DNA from: Hominimerdicola alba
GTDB taxonomy: Bacteria > Bacillota > Clostridia > Oscillospirales > Ruminococcaceae
Assembly: GCF_900112155.1 (NCBI RefSeq)
Contig: NZ_FOKQ01000016.1
Coordinates: forward strand, 23,163-87,162
Direction of reading: 5' to 3'
Length of the DNA stretch: 64,000 nt
Part shown: piece by piece, positions 1 through 7,587 of the stretch
Position numbering within the stretch: the first letter of the stretch is position 1
Layout of the letters: each line of letters opens with the position of its first letter
The notes under the pieces: generated by a model
What the model was told of the DNA's origin: nothing
Database searches by the model: none
The model's input: only the letters and a program-made list of their open reading frames with translations
Made by a program: the position numbers and the translations under genes

Positions 1-543
1 GGGGATACGCCAGTCTTCCTCGTGGTGGGAGTTTATGATGACGTAAGCGCCGTCATCGTAGGCGTAGTTTACTACCTCCTGCACGCGGGCGAGCCAGTCT
101 TCGTCTATCTTGTAATCGGGACCGTCACCCACATGACCGCCCCAGGTAACGGGTATTCGGATAACATCAAAGCCCTTGTTATAGACAGCGTCTATCATTT
201 CCTTGGTGGTCTTGGGGTTGCCCCAGTTGACTTCCGATGCGTTGCCTGCGGCACCTGTGGCATCGAGGGAATTTCCAAGATTCCAGCCTGTCTTCATTTC
301 TGCTACCAGCTCCATAGCGGAAATATCCCTGACTTCGCCGCTTCTTGCCAGTTCCTCGTTTGAGAGCAAAGTCGTATCGCCTGCGGGCTGAGCATCGCTG
401 TCAGCAGTACTTTCGGCGGCTGAAGAAGTATCCTTCTTTTCAGCCTGTGAGGAATCTTTGCCGTTTCCGGGTCCGCAGGAGACCAGTCCCGAAGAAGCCA
501 TAGCCAGCACGGTTATAAGTGTTACGAGTTTTATTTTGTCCAT
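1..543 (-). CDS. GH5 endoglucanase lipoprotein (3' part missing)
   Basis: The gene runs off the left edge; 181 codons of the N-terminal part are visible. The ATG at 543 follows a GGAGGTG ribosome site. Residues 1-23 form a signal peptide ending in a lipobox (LVSC), followed by a Ser/Asp/Ala-rich linker of about 35 residues, so the enzyme is probably anchored to the outer face of the membrane. The catalytic domain opens with TGWNLGNSLDA, then WGNPKTTKEMI, GFDVIRIPVTWGGH and VIINSHHE. These match the N-terminal half of glycoside hydrolase family 5 enzymes, closest in feel to subfamily 4 endoglucanases acting on beta-1,4-glucans or xyloglucan. The catalytic glutamates lie beyond the window. It is divergent from the AraC-type gene, which suggests control by it. 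Confidence 0.9.
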   Translation of the reverse strand, partial: MDKIKLVTLITVLAMASSGLVSCGPGNGKDSSQAEKKDTSSAAESTADSDAQPAGDTTLLSNEELARSGEVRDISAMELVAEMKTGWNLGNSLDATGAAGNASEVNWGNPKTTKEMIDAVYNKGFDVIRIPVTWGGHVGDGPDYKIDEDWLARVQEVVNYAYDDGAYVIINSHHEEDWRIP

Positions 544-591
544 AGCTGTCACCTCCGTAAACAAGTAGGTCGTTATTTATCTGTTATAGAT

Positions 592-620
592 ATTTTACCC
601 GATTTGTTTATTCGCCGCAA
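592..620 (-). promoter_or_regulatory. Promoter of the GH5 gene
   Basis: On the minus strand a -35 TTGCGG (615-620) and a -10 TAAAAT (592-597) are 17 bp apart, about 50 bp from the ATG. The -35 is far from consensus. Two direct half-sites lie just upstream, as expected for a promoter that needs an activator. Confidence 0.5.
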
Positions 621-623
621 TAT

Positions 624-709
624 CATATAATGCAATTAAGTTAACATATAATGCAAATCTAAAAAATTTACAGAAAATACGTCTTGAATTAATCTGCATT
701 ATATGTTAA
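624..709. promoter_or_regulatory. Operator-like repeats between GH5 and AraC genes
   Basis: CATATAATGCAA occurs twice in direct orientation at 624-635 and 645-656, 21 bp (two helical turns) apart. A third copy is inverted: TTAACATATAATGCA (641-655) pairs perfectly with TGCATTATATGTTAA (695-709). The direct pair sits immediately upstream of the GH5 -35; the inverted copy overlaps the spacer and -10 of the AraC-gene promoter. This geometry fits an AraC-family protein that activates the hydrolase gene and represses its own. The binding is inferred. Confidence 0.6.
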
Positions 710-712
710 TAT
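684..712 (+). promoter_or_regulatory. Promoter of the AraC-family gene
   Basis: TTGAAT (684-689) and TAATAT (707-712) are separated by 17 bp. The inverted half-site at 695-709 covers the spacer and the -10 element. Confidence 0.5.
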
Positions 713-734
713 ATACAAAAAAGGGGGGATACCT

Positions 735-1538
735 GTGCGCATAACAAATGTAGGCTGCAATCACTGGCATGATGCCGATTTTTTCATAGACCGTCCCGAT
801 GGTTCGGGGGATTATCTTTTGCTGCTGCTGAAGACCTCTGCGGTATTTGTTACCGATAAAGGAGAGCAGACTGCTGAAGCGGGGTCGTTTATGCTGTACA
901 AGACGGGTACTCCCCAGTGTTACCGCTCGGATGGCGGGCGATACGGCAACGACTGGTTCCATTTTCTGCCCGAGAGTACAGAGGACGAGAATTTTCTGAA
1001 AGAGCTGGATATACCCTTTGATACCCCTGTGAGGATAGACAGTCTTTCGGAGCTGACGGTGCTTATCAGCATGATGTGCCACGAGCATTACTCGGGCGGG
1101 ATATACTCCACCGATACCTGCGACCTGCTGGTGAAGCTGTTTTTCCTAAAACTCAGCGACAAGCTCCACAGGACAGTCGAGCGTGGCACGGGCAGCGGCT
1201 ACGAGGATATGTCGGTGCTGAGAGCGAAGATATACAACGACCCTGCCCGCAAGTGGAACATTGAAGAGCTTGCCCATGAGATGACTATGAGCCGTTCTTC
1301 ATTTCAGCACGGCTACAAGAAGCTCTTCGGGGTGACACCAATGACCGATGTCATCGCGGCGCGCACCGAAAGGGCGGAGTACCTGCTGTCCTCCACCAGC
1401 CACAGCGTAAACAGGATAGCCCAGATGTGCGGGTATTCATCGGATATACATTTTGTCAGGCAATTCAGGAAAGTCAAGGGCGAGAGCCCCACGGAATATC
1501 GGACGAGGGTGAAGAACAAGCGGCAGAACGATAAGTGA
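735..1538 (+). CDS. AraC-family transcriptional regulator
   Basis: This 267-residue protein is the size of two-domain AraC regulators. It starts with GTG at 735 behind a strong AAGGGGGGAT site. The N-terminal half has the pattern of a cupin-like sensor domain (a glycine-rich strand near GSFMLYKTGTPQCY). The C-terminal 100 residues hold the double helix-turn-helix: a first helix pair around WNIEELAHEMTMSRSSFQHGYKKLFG and a second around SVNRIAQMCGYSSDIHFVRQFRK, ending in the typical GESPTEYR. It is divergent from the GH5 gene and 12 bp upstream of the phospholipase-like gene. It probably senses a sugar or oligosaccharide; the ligand is unknown. Confidence 0.9.
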   Translation: MRITNVGCNHWHDADFFIDRPDGSGDYLLLLLKTSAVFVTDKGEQTAEAGSFMLYKTGTPQCYRSDGGRYGNDWFHFLPESTEDENFLKELDIPFDTPVRIDSLSELTVLISMMCHEHYSGGIYSTDTCDLLVKLFFLKLSDKLHRTVERGTGSGYEDMSVLRAKIYNDPARKWNIEELAHEMTMSRSSFQHGYKKLFGVTPMTDVIAARTERAEYLLSSTSHSVNRIAQMCGYSSDIHFVRQFRKVKGESPTEYRTRVKNKRQNDK

Positions 1539-1550
1539 GGGGGGACATAT

Positions 1551-2921
1551 ATGAAAAAGAGACTTGCATCGGGCATTATGGCGGCGCTGATGCTTTGCGG
1601 CTGCGGTTCTGTAAAGAACGGCAGTGTGAAAGACAGCAGTTCTTCGGCGTCGGAGGTATTATCTTCCGTGGAGGAGTTATCCTCTGCAGGCGAGGTAAGT
1701 TCTGCTGTTAAGGCAGATGAAAGTTCTCAGGCGCGTGAAGTATATGTCCGTCCCGATATGCCCGCCCATCTCACGCAACAGCTTGATATCCTTGACAGGG
1801 CGGGTGACAGATTTTATCTGCTGACGAACAGCCGTTATCCCGTTTATTCCAATACCGAGGTAAGCTATTTCCCCACCGGGGAGAGCTTTTACGAAGCTCT
1901 GCTTGATGAACTGGCTCAGGCTGAAGAAACTATATTTCTGGAGTATTTCATAGTCAGGGACGGCGAGATGCTTGGCGGCATACTTGATATCCTTACAGAG
2001 AAGATAGCCGATGGGGTAGATGTAAGGCTGTTATGCGACGGATTTCAGCAGAACGATGCTTTCTGCGAAGAGATGAAAGGTTACGGCATAGACTGTCGGC
2101 TTTACCGCGAACCGGACCATGTAAGCATCAACGAGCGCGACCACCGCAAGCTGGCTGTAATTGACGGCAAGACGGCTTTTATGGGCGGTGTGAATCTGGC
2201 GGACGAATATATAAATGTGGATTCGCCCTACGGCAGGTGGAAAGATGCGGCCATACTTATGCGGGGCGATGCTGTGCGCAGCTGTACCGAGCTTTTCTTT
2301 GAGCAGTGGGATAGCGGCGCTGAGCTTGAAAACTCCGCTGAGTATATCGGCAGGGCGGAACCTGCTGATGCTGAGGGCTATGTAATGCCATACGGCGAAT
2401 CGCCTTATGACGGGGTGGATGCGGCTCGGGAGATCTATCTGGAGATAATGGATTCGGCTGAGGATTATCTGTACATCACAGCGCCGTACCTGAACATAGA
2501 TGACGAGGTGGAGGATGCGATATGCTCGGCGGCGGAGCGTGGCGTTGAGGTGATAGTGATAGTTCCGGGAGTGCCCGACAAGCTGTATATGGAGCTTATC
2601 GCGAGGACACATTATGAGCGTTTGGTGGATTCGGGAGTGAAGCTTTACAGGTTCACCCCGGGATTCATACATTCAAAGCTGTTCGTCAGCGACGACCGCG
2701 TTGCCACAGTGGGCAGTGTGAATCTCAACAGCCGAAGCTTTTACTGCGATTTTGAATGTGGTGCGGTGCTGACGAATGTTCCCTGCATAGCAGATATCAA
2801 GGCAGATATCCTTGACACTCTGGCGGAATGCGAGCTTATCACCGAGGAGAAGATCATCCCCCTGACACCGGGAGAAGAGGTTCGTGCGGCGATGATGGCG
2901 AATTTGAATGGGATGATGTGA
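1551..2921 (+). CDS. Phospholipase D-like (cardiolipin synthase type) lipoprotein
   Basis: 456 residues. A signal peptide ends in the lipobox LCGC (Cys18), followed by a Ser-rich linker of about 40 residues. The rest has two HKD catalytic motifs of the PLD superfamily: HRKLAVID near residue 197 and HSKLFVSD near residue 373, each followed by the usual small-residue/N/S signature (GGVNLADEY; GSVNLNSRSF). The order and spacing match cardiolipin synthases, which use phosphatidylglycerol. Those enzymes normally have two N-terminal membrane helices; here a lipid anchor replaces them, so the active site should face outside. It is 12 bp after the AraC-family gene and ends at a bidirectional terminator. 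Whether it is a synthase or a phospholipase cannot be decided. Confidence 0.85.
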   Translation: MKKRLASGIMAALMLCGCGSVKNGSVKDSSSSASEVLSSVEELSSAGEVSSAVKADESSQAREVYVRPDMPAHLTQQLDILDRAGDRFYLLTNSRYPVYSNTEVSYFPTGESFYEALLDELAQAEETIFLEYFIVRDGEMLGGILDILTEKIADGVDVRLLCDGFQQNDAFCEEMKGYGIDCRLYREPDHVSINERDHRKLAVIDGKTAFMGGVNLADEYINVDSPYGRWKDAAILMRGDAVRSCTELFFEQWDSGAELENSAEYIGRAEPADAEGYVMPYGESPYDGVDAAREIYLEIMDSAEDYLYITAPYLNIDDEVEDAICSAAERGVEVIVIVPGVPDKLYMELIARTHYERLVDSGVKLYRFTPGFIHSKLFVSDDRVATVGSVNLNSRSFYCDFECGAVLTNVPCIADIKADILDTLAECELITEEKIIPLTPGEEVRAAMMANLNGMM

Positions 2922-2941
2922 AGGTCTGCGGAAAACAAAAC

Positions 2942-2968
2942 CCCCGAAGCAAATCAAATGCTTCGGGG
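2942..2968. terminator. Bidirectional intrinsic terminator
   Basis: CCCCGAAGCA and TGCTTCGGGG form a 10-bp stem around a 7-nt loop. T-rich sequence follows on the plus side and the A-rich left flank gives a T-run on the minus side. It serves both the PLD-like gene and asnA. Confidence 0.85.
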
Positions 2969-2981
2969 TAATTTTTATCTA

Positions 2982-3992
2982 TCAAAGAAGAGTGATACCA
3001 TTTTCAGCACACTTTTCGATCATGTCATCAGGCCAGATGCTGGACTGTACTTCGCCGATATGTGCCTTTTCAAGCAGGAACATACACAGTCTTGACTGAC
3101 CGATGCCGCCGCCGATGGTGAGGGGCAGGGTTCCGTTGGCTATCATCTTGTGATAGTCATACTGCATCCTGTCCTCTGCATCAGCTTCTTTCAGCTGAGA
3201 TGCCAGAGACTTTTCGTCAACTCTGATACCCATTGAGGATATCTCGATAGCGTTGTCGAGAACTTCGTCCCAGAAGAAGATATCACCGTTGAGTGACCAG
3301 TCATCATAGTCGGGTGCTCTGCCGTCGTGCTTTTCGCCGCTCTTCAGCTTGCCGCCTATCTTCATGATGAATACGGTCTTGTGCTCCTTGGTGATGAGCT
3401 TCTCGCGCTCCTTAGAGGTCTTGTCGGGGTACATATCTTCAAGCTCCTGTGTGGTGATGAAGAATACGTCCTCGCTTACAGTATTTTTCAGCTGAGGATA
3501 TCTCAGGCTGACTTTTCTCTTGGTGTATACTATCGCCTTGACTACGCACTTTACAGTCTCTTTCAGGAATTCCTCGGTGCGCTGGTCACGTCTGATGACC
3601 TTTTCCCAGTCCCACTGGTCAACGAAGATGGAGTGCAGGTTGTCGGTATCATCATCGCGGCGGATAGCGTTCATATCGGTGTAAATGCCCTCGCCTGCCT
3701 GATAGCCGTAGCGGTAAAGAGCCATTCTCTTCCACTTAGCCAGAGACTGAACTACCTCAGCTTCGCCGTCTATCTCCTTGATATCGAAATCAACCTTGCG
3801 CTCAACGCCGTTGAGGTCATCATTTATACCGCTGCCGTGTCTTACGATAAGGGGAGCGGATACTCTATCCAGCATCAGCTGTATGGAAAGTGCCTGCTGG
3901 AAAACGTCCTTGATATATTTGATAGCGTGCTGAGTCTCTCTCAGCGACAGTGCCGGGGTATAACCCTCGGGCAGATAAAGTGATTTTGACAT
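2982..3992 (-). CDS. asnA: Aspartate-ammonia ligase (asparagine synthetase A)
   Basis: 336 residues, the usual length for AsnA, which makes asparagine from aspartate, ammonia and ATP in the cytoplasm. It belongs to the class II tRNA-synthetase fold. The sequence shows typical AsnA blocks: an N-terminal LPEGYTPALSLRETQ, then VDRVSAP-like LMLDRVSAPLIV, GIYTDMNAIRRDD, VDQWDWEKVI, and the C-terminal GGGIGQSRLCMFLL. The ATG at 3992 is chosen because GAAAGG lies 8-9 bp upstream; a longer frame from 4010 has no ribosome site. It is third in a minus-strand asparagine block behind asnS, but has its own promoter and a hairpin leader. Confidence 0.95.
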   Translation of the reverse strand: MSKSLYLPEGYTPALSLRETQHAIKYIKDVFQQALSIQLMLDRVSAPLIVRHGSGINDDLNGVERKVDFDIKEIDGEAEVVQSLAKWKRMALYRYGYQAGEGIYTDMNAIRRDDDTDNLHSIFVDQWDWEKVIRRDQRTEEFLKETVKCVVKAIVYTKRKVSLRYPQLKNTVSEDVFFITTQELEDMYPDKTSKEREKLITKEHKTVFIMKIGGKLKSGEKHDGRAPDYDDWSLNGDIFFWDEVLDNAIEISSMGIRVDEKSLASQLKEADAEDRMQYDYHKMIANGTLPLTIGGGIGQSRLCMFLLEKAHIGEVQSSIWPDDMIEKCAENGITLL

Positions 3993-4027
3993 AAGTTCAC
4001 TACCTTTCAATTCTTACAAAAAAAGAA

Positions 4028-4064
4028 AAGATGATCCGACCGCCTCATGCGACCGGAACATCTT
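4028..4064 (-). promoter_or_regulatory. Terminator hairpin in the asnA leader (possible attenuator)
   Basis: On the minus strand AAGATGTTCCGGTCGC pairs with GCGGTCGGATCATCTT (15 of 16 positions, counting G-U) and is followed by a long T-run (4015-4027) just before the asnA ribosome site. It starts only about 14 nt into the predicted transcript. A short competing hairpin (GGAAC/GTTCC) overlaps its 5' arm. A nine-codon frame starting ATGAGGAAC, with an Asn codon third, ends with TGA in the hairpin loop. No T-box motifs are seen here. Confidence 0.6.
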
Positions 4065-4084
4065 CGTTCCTCATCTATGCATTT

Positions 4085-4113
4085 ATTATACATCTAAAAT
4101 GCACGAATGTCAA
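4085..4113 (-). promoter_or_regulatory. asnA promoter
   Basis: A consensus sigma-A promoter on the minus strand: TTGACA (4108-4113), 17 bp, TATAAT (4085-4090). Transcription should begin near 4078. Confidence 0.85.
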
Positions 4114-4168
4114 GAGGTTTGTTTATATTTAACGATATTTATTCTGTTTTAGGGTGACAGATCGGGAT

Positions 4169-4546
4169 CTAAGCTGATGTTGTCCATTGGTAGAAAATAT
4201 ATTCCGATTCAGTTTCTACTCCTATCGTAATGTCATTCCATTCCGGCGGGATAATATAAACTGCATTTATGATCGGATCGTATGCAATACTTATACGTTG
4301 ACTCATTTCAGCTAACCGGGATCTCATCCATTTCTTTTCTTCATCATCAATAGGTGTATATATCCTGTTTTTGTACATATCAGACCAATTATCACAAAAG
4401 TCCTCATGTGTCTCCAGATATATCAATGCTTTTGAAACGAAATCGTCCATTGAGGAGTGATCATTTTTTGAAGCTAAAACCATTAGTATACTTTGCTCGC
4501 CTGACGGCTTGTTGAAACAAAGGTGTCCGAAGTGTATTGCTATCAT
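4169..4546 (-). CDS. Small protein of unknown function
   Basis: 125 residues, acidic, no signal peptide or membrane segment. The ATG at 4546 has a GGAG ribosome site 9-10 bp upstream, and the gene starts 58 bp after the asnS stop on the same strand, so it may be co-transcribed. The C-terminal half contains AYDPIINAVYIIPPEWNDI and ESEYIFYQW. Size, composition and aromatic-rich strands resemble small immunity-type proteins of polymorphic toxin systems, but I recognise no family. The gene is somewhat more AT-rich than asnS, which is compatible with acquisition. Confidence 0.6.
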   Translation of the reverse strand: MIAIHFGHLCFNKPSGEQSILMVLASKNDHSSMDDFVSKALIYLETHEDFCDNWSDMYKNRIYTPIDDEEKKWMRSRLAEMSQRISIAYDPIINAVYIIPPEWNDITIGVETESEYIFYQWTTSA

Positions 4547-4604
4547 ATTATCTCAACTCCAAATCCCGATCTATCGTATCAATAACACAAAAGTAAAAGA
4601 AAAA

Positions 4605-5978
4605 TTATCTGATAGAACCAACAGTTCTGGGGAACATTATTACGTCTCTGATGTTCTGTACGCCTGTTACGTACATGATAAGTCTTTCAAAGCCCAGACC
4701 GAAACCGCCGTGGGGAACGGTACCGAACTTTCTCAGGTCGAGGTAATCGCTGTAAAGATCCAGGTTCATGTTTCTGTCCTTCATAGCGGCGATGAGCTTA
4801 TCGTAATCAGCCTCTCTCTCGCTGCCGCCGATAATCTCGCCGACACCGGGAACAAGCAGGTCAACAGCTGCAACGGTCTTGCCGTCGGGGTTCTGCTTCA
4901 TGTAGAAGCTCTTGATATCCTTGGGGTAATCGGTAACGAATACAGCCTTCTTAAATACTTTTTCGGAGAGATATCTCTCGTGCTCGGTCTGGAGGTCGCA
5001 GCCCCAGTCAACGGGATATACGAACTTCTCGCCTGACTTTTTCAGCAGCTCGATAGCTTCAGTATAAGTAACTCTGCCGAATTCGTGGCTGATGAGTTCT
5101 TCAAGTCTTGCTTTCAGACCTTTTTCAAAATGAGCATCAAAGAAAGCTATCTCATCGGGGCACTTTTCAAGTACGGTACCGATAACATGCTTTACCATAT
5201 CCTCAGCTACCTCGATAACGTCTTCCAGCTCAGCGAAAGCTATCTCGGGCTCAACGTGCCAGAATTCAGCAAGGTGCTTGGGAGTGTTGGAGTTCTCGGC
5301 TCTGAAAGAAGGACCGAAGGTATATATCTTACCCATAGCGGTAGCAGCCATTTCGCCCTCAAGCTGACCCGAAACGGAAAGGCCTGCGCGTCTGCCGAAG
5401 AAATCAGCGGCATCGTAATCGTCCTCGGTCTTGTACTCGTTGGAATAGCCGATGGTCGTAACGCGGAACATCTCGCCTGCGCCCTCGCAGTCAGAACCTG
5501 TTATCAGAGGGGTGTTCACGTAAACGAAGTTTCTCTCCTGATAATACTGGTGGATAGCCTGAGCCAGTACGGAACGGATCCTCATAACTGCGTTGAAAGT
5601 GTTTGTTCTGCCGCGGAGATGGGGCATTGTACGCAGGAATTCCAGTGTGTGACCCTTCTTCTGGAGGGGATAATCCTGTGGGCAGTCGCCCAGCATAACG
5701 ATATCAGCGGGAGTTACATTGATCTCAGCGGAGTTTCTGCCCTCTACCAGAGTACCTGTAACTTTCAGTGAACAGCCCACGCGAGGGAGATCCTTATAAT
5801 CGGGATCGTCAGCCTTATCAATAACTATCTGTACATTTTTCAGTGAAGTACCGTCGTTGAGCTCAACGAAAGCAACGTTCTTGGAATTTCTGGAAGTTCT
5901 TACCCATCCGCATACAGTTACCTGCTGACCGATGAATTCCTTGTTTGTCAATACTTCTTTAATGTCTGTGTGTTTCAT
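4605..5978 (-). CDS. asnS: Asparaginyl-tRNA synthetase
   Basis: 457 residues, standard for bacterial AsnRS, which charges tRNA-Asn. An N-terminal OB-fold anticodon-binding domain (VTVCGWVRTSRNSKNVAFVELNDGT) is followed by the class II catalytic core: motif 2 around FRAENSNTPKHLAEFWHVEPE and motif 3 GFGLGFERLIMYVTG. The VEPEIAF/EHERYLSE context and YMKQNPDGKTVAAVDLLVPG favour AsnRS over AspRS. The ATG follows GGAGG at good spacing. A T-box with an Asn specifier lies about 780 bp upstream on the same strand, with a zinc-ribbon gene and repeat DNA in between, so asnS is probably read from that leader. Confidence 0.95.
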   Translation of the reverse strand: MKHTDIKEVLTNKEFIGQQVTVCGWVRTSRNSKNVAFVELNDGTSLKNVQIVIDKADDPDYKDLPRVGCSLKVTGTLVEGRNSAEINVTPADIVMLGDCPQDYPLQKKGHTLEFLRTMPHLRGRTNTFNAVMRIRSVLAQAIHQYYQERNFVYVNTPLITGSDCEGAGEMFRVTTIGYSNEYKTEDDYDAADFFGRRAGLSVSGQLEGEMAATAMGKIYTFGPSFRAENSNTPKHLAEFWHVEPEIAFAELEDVIEVAEDMVKHVIGTVLEKCPDEIAFFDAHFEKGLKARLEELISHEFGRVTYTEAIELLKKSGEKFVYPVDWGCDLQTEHERYLSEKVFKKAVFVTDYPKDIKSFYMKQNPDGKTVAAVDLLVPGVGEIIGGSEREADYDKLIAAMKDRNMNLDLYSDYLDLRKFGTVPHGGFGLGFERLIMYVTGVQNIRDVIMFPRTVGSIR

Positions 5979-6346
5979 TTTTAATCCTCCTATTACTAAT
6001 GGGGCTCTGCCCCATACCCCGCGCGAAGCCGCGGCGGATAAAGTTGCCGCTTCGTTCTCTACGCTCGTTCCTCGCTGCGTTCACTCTCGCGCCAACGCGC
6101 CGCGGGTCGCTGTTTGCCATGCTTTATTTAATTAGATTTTGCCCTCATGTCCCTCTGCGCACCTCCGCCCTCGCGCAGTAACTTGACCTGCGTTCACTTT
6201 CGTCACAAGAGGGGGTCGAGCTTTGGGGCTGTTTGCCATTATCCCTGGTTCTGCCCTATGTTCTCTCTGCCCTCGTGCTTTAGCTATACTTGATCACAGC
6301 ACGCGTTGCGAATTGATCTCGGGGTGTTTTCTTTTTACTATGGACT
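5979..6346. other. GC-rich gene-free stretch between asnS and zinc-ribbon gene
   Basis: No credible gene. The right part of the asnS leader contains GGGGCTCTGCCCC and a run of CG-rich inverted words (CCGCGCGAAGCCGCGG), a theme shared with the dispersed repeats near 8990, 36100 and 50960. I read it as degenerate repeat DNA inserted in the asnS leader. No T-run terminator is seen, so read-through into asnS is possible. Confidence 0.5.
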
Positions 6347-6586
6347 TTACTCTGTCCTGAATTTAAGCTTGTGCGGTTCTGTTGCCCTTAGTTCGATATA
6401 GCCGCAGTTTCGGCAGACCATACATTTTGTACCTGACTGCACGGGTGCGGAAAGCACACCTTTTCTTGTGCGCTGAACTATGGGCTGTGAAGACATATAT
6501 GTCAGAAAATATGCTTCGACCATCTCAGTTTCGCACCGCAGGCATTTTATTACTTTATTATCATTGTCGCTGTCGCTCATCAGCAT
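6347..6586 (-). CDS. Small zinc-ribbon protein
   Basis: 79 residues from the ATG at 6586, with AAAAGGAG directly upstream (a second in-frame ATG at 6580 is equally possible; an upstream GTG at 6622 has no ribosome site). Two CxxC pairs, CLRCETE and CMVCRNCGYIE, form a likely zinc ribbon around a central SSQPIVQRTRKG. It ends in a basic tail. It lies between the Asn T-box and asnS on the same strand, so it is probably in the T-box transcript. Similar short zinc-ribbon proteins are common in Clostridia with no known function. Confidence 0.65.
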   Translation of the reverse strand: MLMSDSDNDNKVIKCLRCETEMVEAYFLTYMSSQPIVQRTRKGVLSAPVQSGTKCMVCRNCGYIELRATEPHKLKFRTE

Positions 6587-6698
6587 CGCACTCCTTTTTG
6601 AGGTGATTTGTGTATCAGCCACGAGTTAAACACCGATGATACCGCCATTCATATATCCACGCACCAATTACATAAAAATACGCGAACTTTCCGTCCTG

Positions 6699-6755
6699 CC
6701 AACAATTAATGAACACACTAACGCTTCGCTTTTAGTGTTATGAATTATGAATTAA
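6699..6755 (+). repeat. Short TGCCAACAATT-type repeat
   Basis: It starts with GCCAACAATTAATGAAC and ends with ATGAATTATGAATT, with a small hairpin (CACTAACG / TTAGTG) between. The ends match the termini of the larger repeats at 36253, 45470, 50781, 54592 and 57352. It separates the T-box terminator from the zinc-ribbon gene. Confidence 0.6.
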
Positions 6756-6760
6756 AAAAT

Positions 6761-7047
6761 GCCCTCGTCCCAACACAGGACGAGAGCATAAGCTTCGTGG
6801 TACCACCTGATTTACACTGCTCGGTGCAGTTCACACTTAAAGTGCGATACTATTTTTATCCGAGCGTTGTCACTCTTATCCTCATAACGTGAGGAACACG
6901 TCTTTCCTACTTGGCTATATGCCTTTGGGTCTGCCGCTCACGGGTGTTATTCGCTTAGGCTCTGCTGCGCGGCTCCCACCTTTCCCGCGCTCTCTGTGAG
7001 TGAATACCAAAGTTACTTCTCCCGGTCATAGCGTTTCAAAAATATTG
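6761..7047 (-). ncRNA. T-box leader with asparagine (AAC) specifier
   Basis: On the minus strand the antiterminator core AGGTGGTACCACG (6796-6808) matches the T-box consensus. It is followed by a terminator (GCTCTCGTCC / GGACGAGGGC, 6761-6787) with a T-run. The 5' part holds AGTA (7014-7017) and, across Stem I, the order GAA-T-AAC-A-CCCG-TGAGC (6936-6952). This matches the known pattern of loop-E GAA, one base, specifier codon, A, helix, K-turn TGAGC. CCCG pairs with CGGG before AGTA. The specifier is therefore AAC, for tRNA-Asn. Uncharged tRNA-Asn should favour read-through toward the downstream genes and asnS. Confidence 0.9.
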
Positions 7048-7052
7048 TGTAC

Positions 7053-7081
7053 ATTATAGCACTTTTCTTTTCGCTTGTCAA
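7053..7081 (-). promoter_or_regulatory. T-box transcript promoter
   Basis: Perfect consensus on the minus strand: TTGACA (7076-7081), 17 bp, TATAAT (7053-7058). The start site falls near 7046, at the 5' edge of the T-box. Confidence 0.9.
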
Positions 7082-7534
7082 GGGGTTAAAGCAAAAATAT
7101 TAGTGTTGGTGTTTAAGCTTATGCTGTTATTTATATTATGCGCTCATGTGGGGACTACTTTCCCTCATTCTGCGCTTGTTTGGAAATATATACCTCTGCG
7201 GGAGCTGCCGATATCCTGCCTCTTGTACAGTATAACACGCCGCTTCATATGCCGTGGTCATAGTCAGCGGCTGCCTGCCATCGTGCGTACAAGTCTGGAT
7301 CATCATGAACATCCTTTTGAGGTGCTTTCTACTATCAGTGTTTTTGGCTGAAAAGTTGTACGTTTTTGTACAACTCTTGCAGAAATATGTCCGAGTTAAT
7401 CTAAAAAACATTTATCTGCACAATGTCACACCTTTGGTTATGTCGGTTTTGCCGATAGTTTGGAAATAACTGTTAATAATAGATTCCTTAAAGGTTTTCT
7501 GAAAATGAAATTCAATGTTATTTTACGCACTGCC
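7082..7534. other. Gene-poor stretch upstream of the T-box
   Basis: No convincing gene. A minus-strand frame of 56 codons (7136-7306) has an AAAAGGA site before paired ATGs and could be a small protein, but nothing supports it beyond that. A perfect palindrome AGTTGTAC-N6-GTACAACT lies at 7354-7375 and could be an operator or a hairpin. The rest is unremarkable. Confidence 0.4.
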
Positions 7535-7563
7535 TTTACAATTGTAGTGAAATATACTATAAT
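7535..7563 (+). promoter_or_regulatory. Promoter of the AmiS/UreI-like gene
   Basis: TTTACA (7535-7540), 17 bp, TATAAT (7558-7563), 24 bp before the ATG. Confidence 0.8.
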
Positions 7564-7587
7564 ATGTACATAATTAGGAGGGATAAT

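Noticed and set aside
2982..4010. Longer asnA start at 4010
   Set aside because: No ribosome site in front of it, and the ATG at 3992 has GAAAGG at correct spacing and starts the conserved protein.
7136..7411. Minus-strand frame of 91 codons
   Set aside because: Most of it lacks protein-like character. Only a 56-codon inner frame has a possible ribosome site, so it is mentioned as a doubtful gene in the gap and not called.
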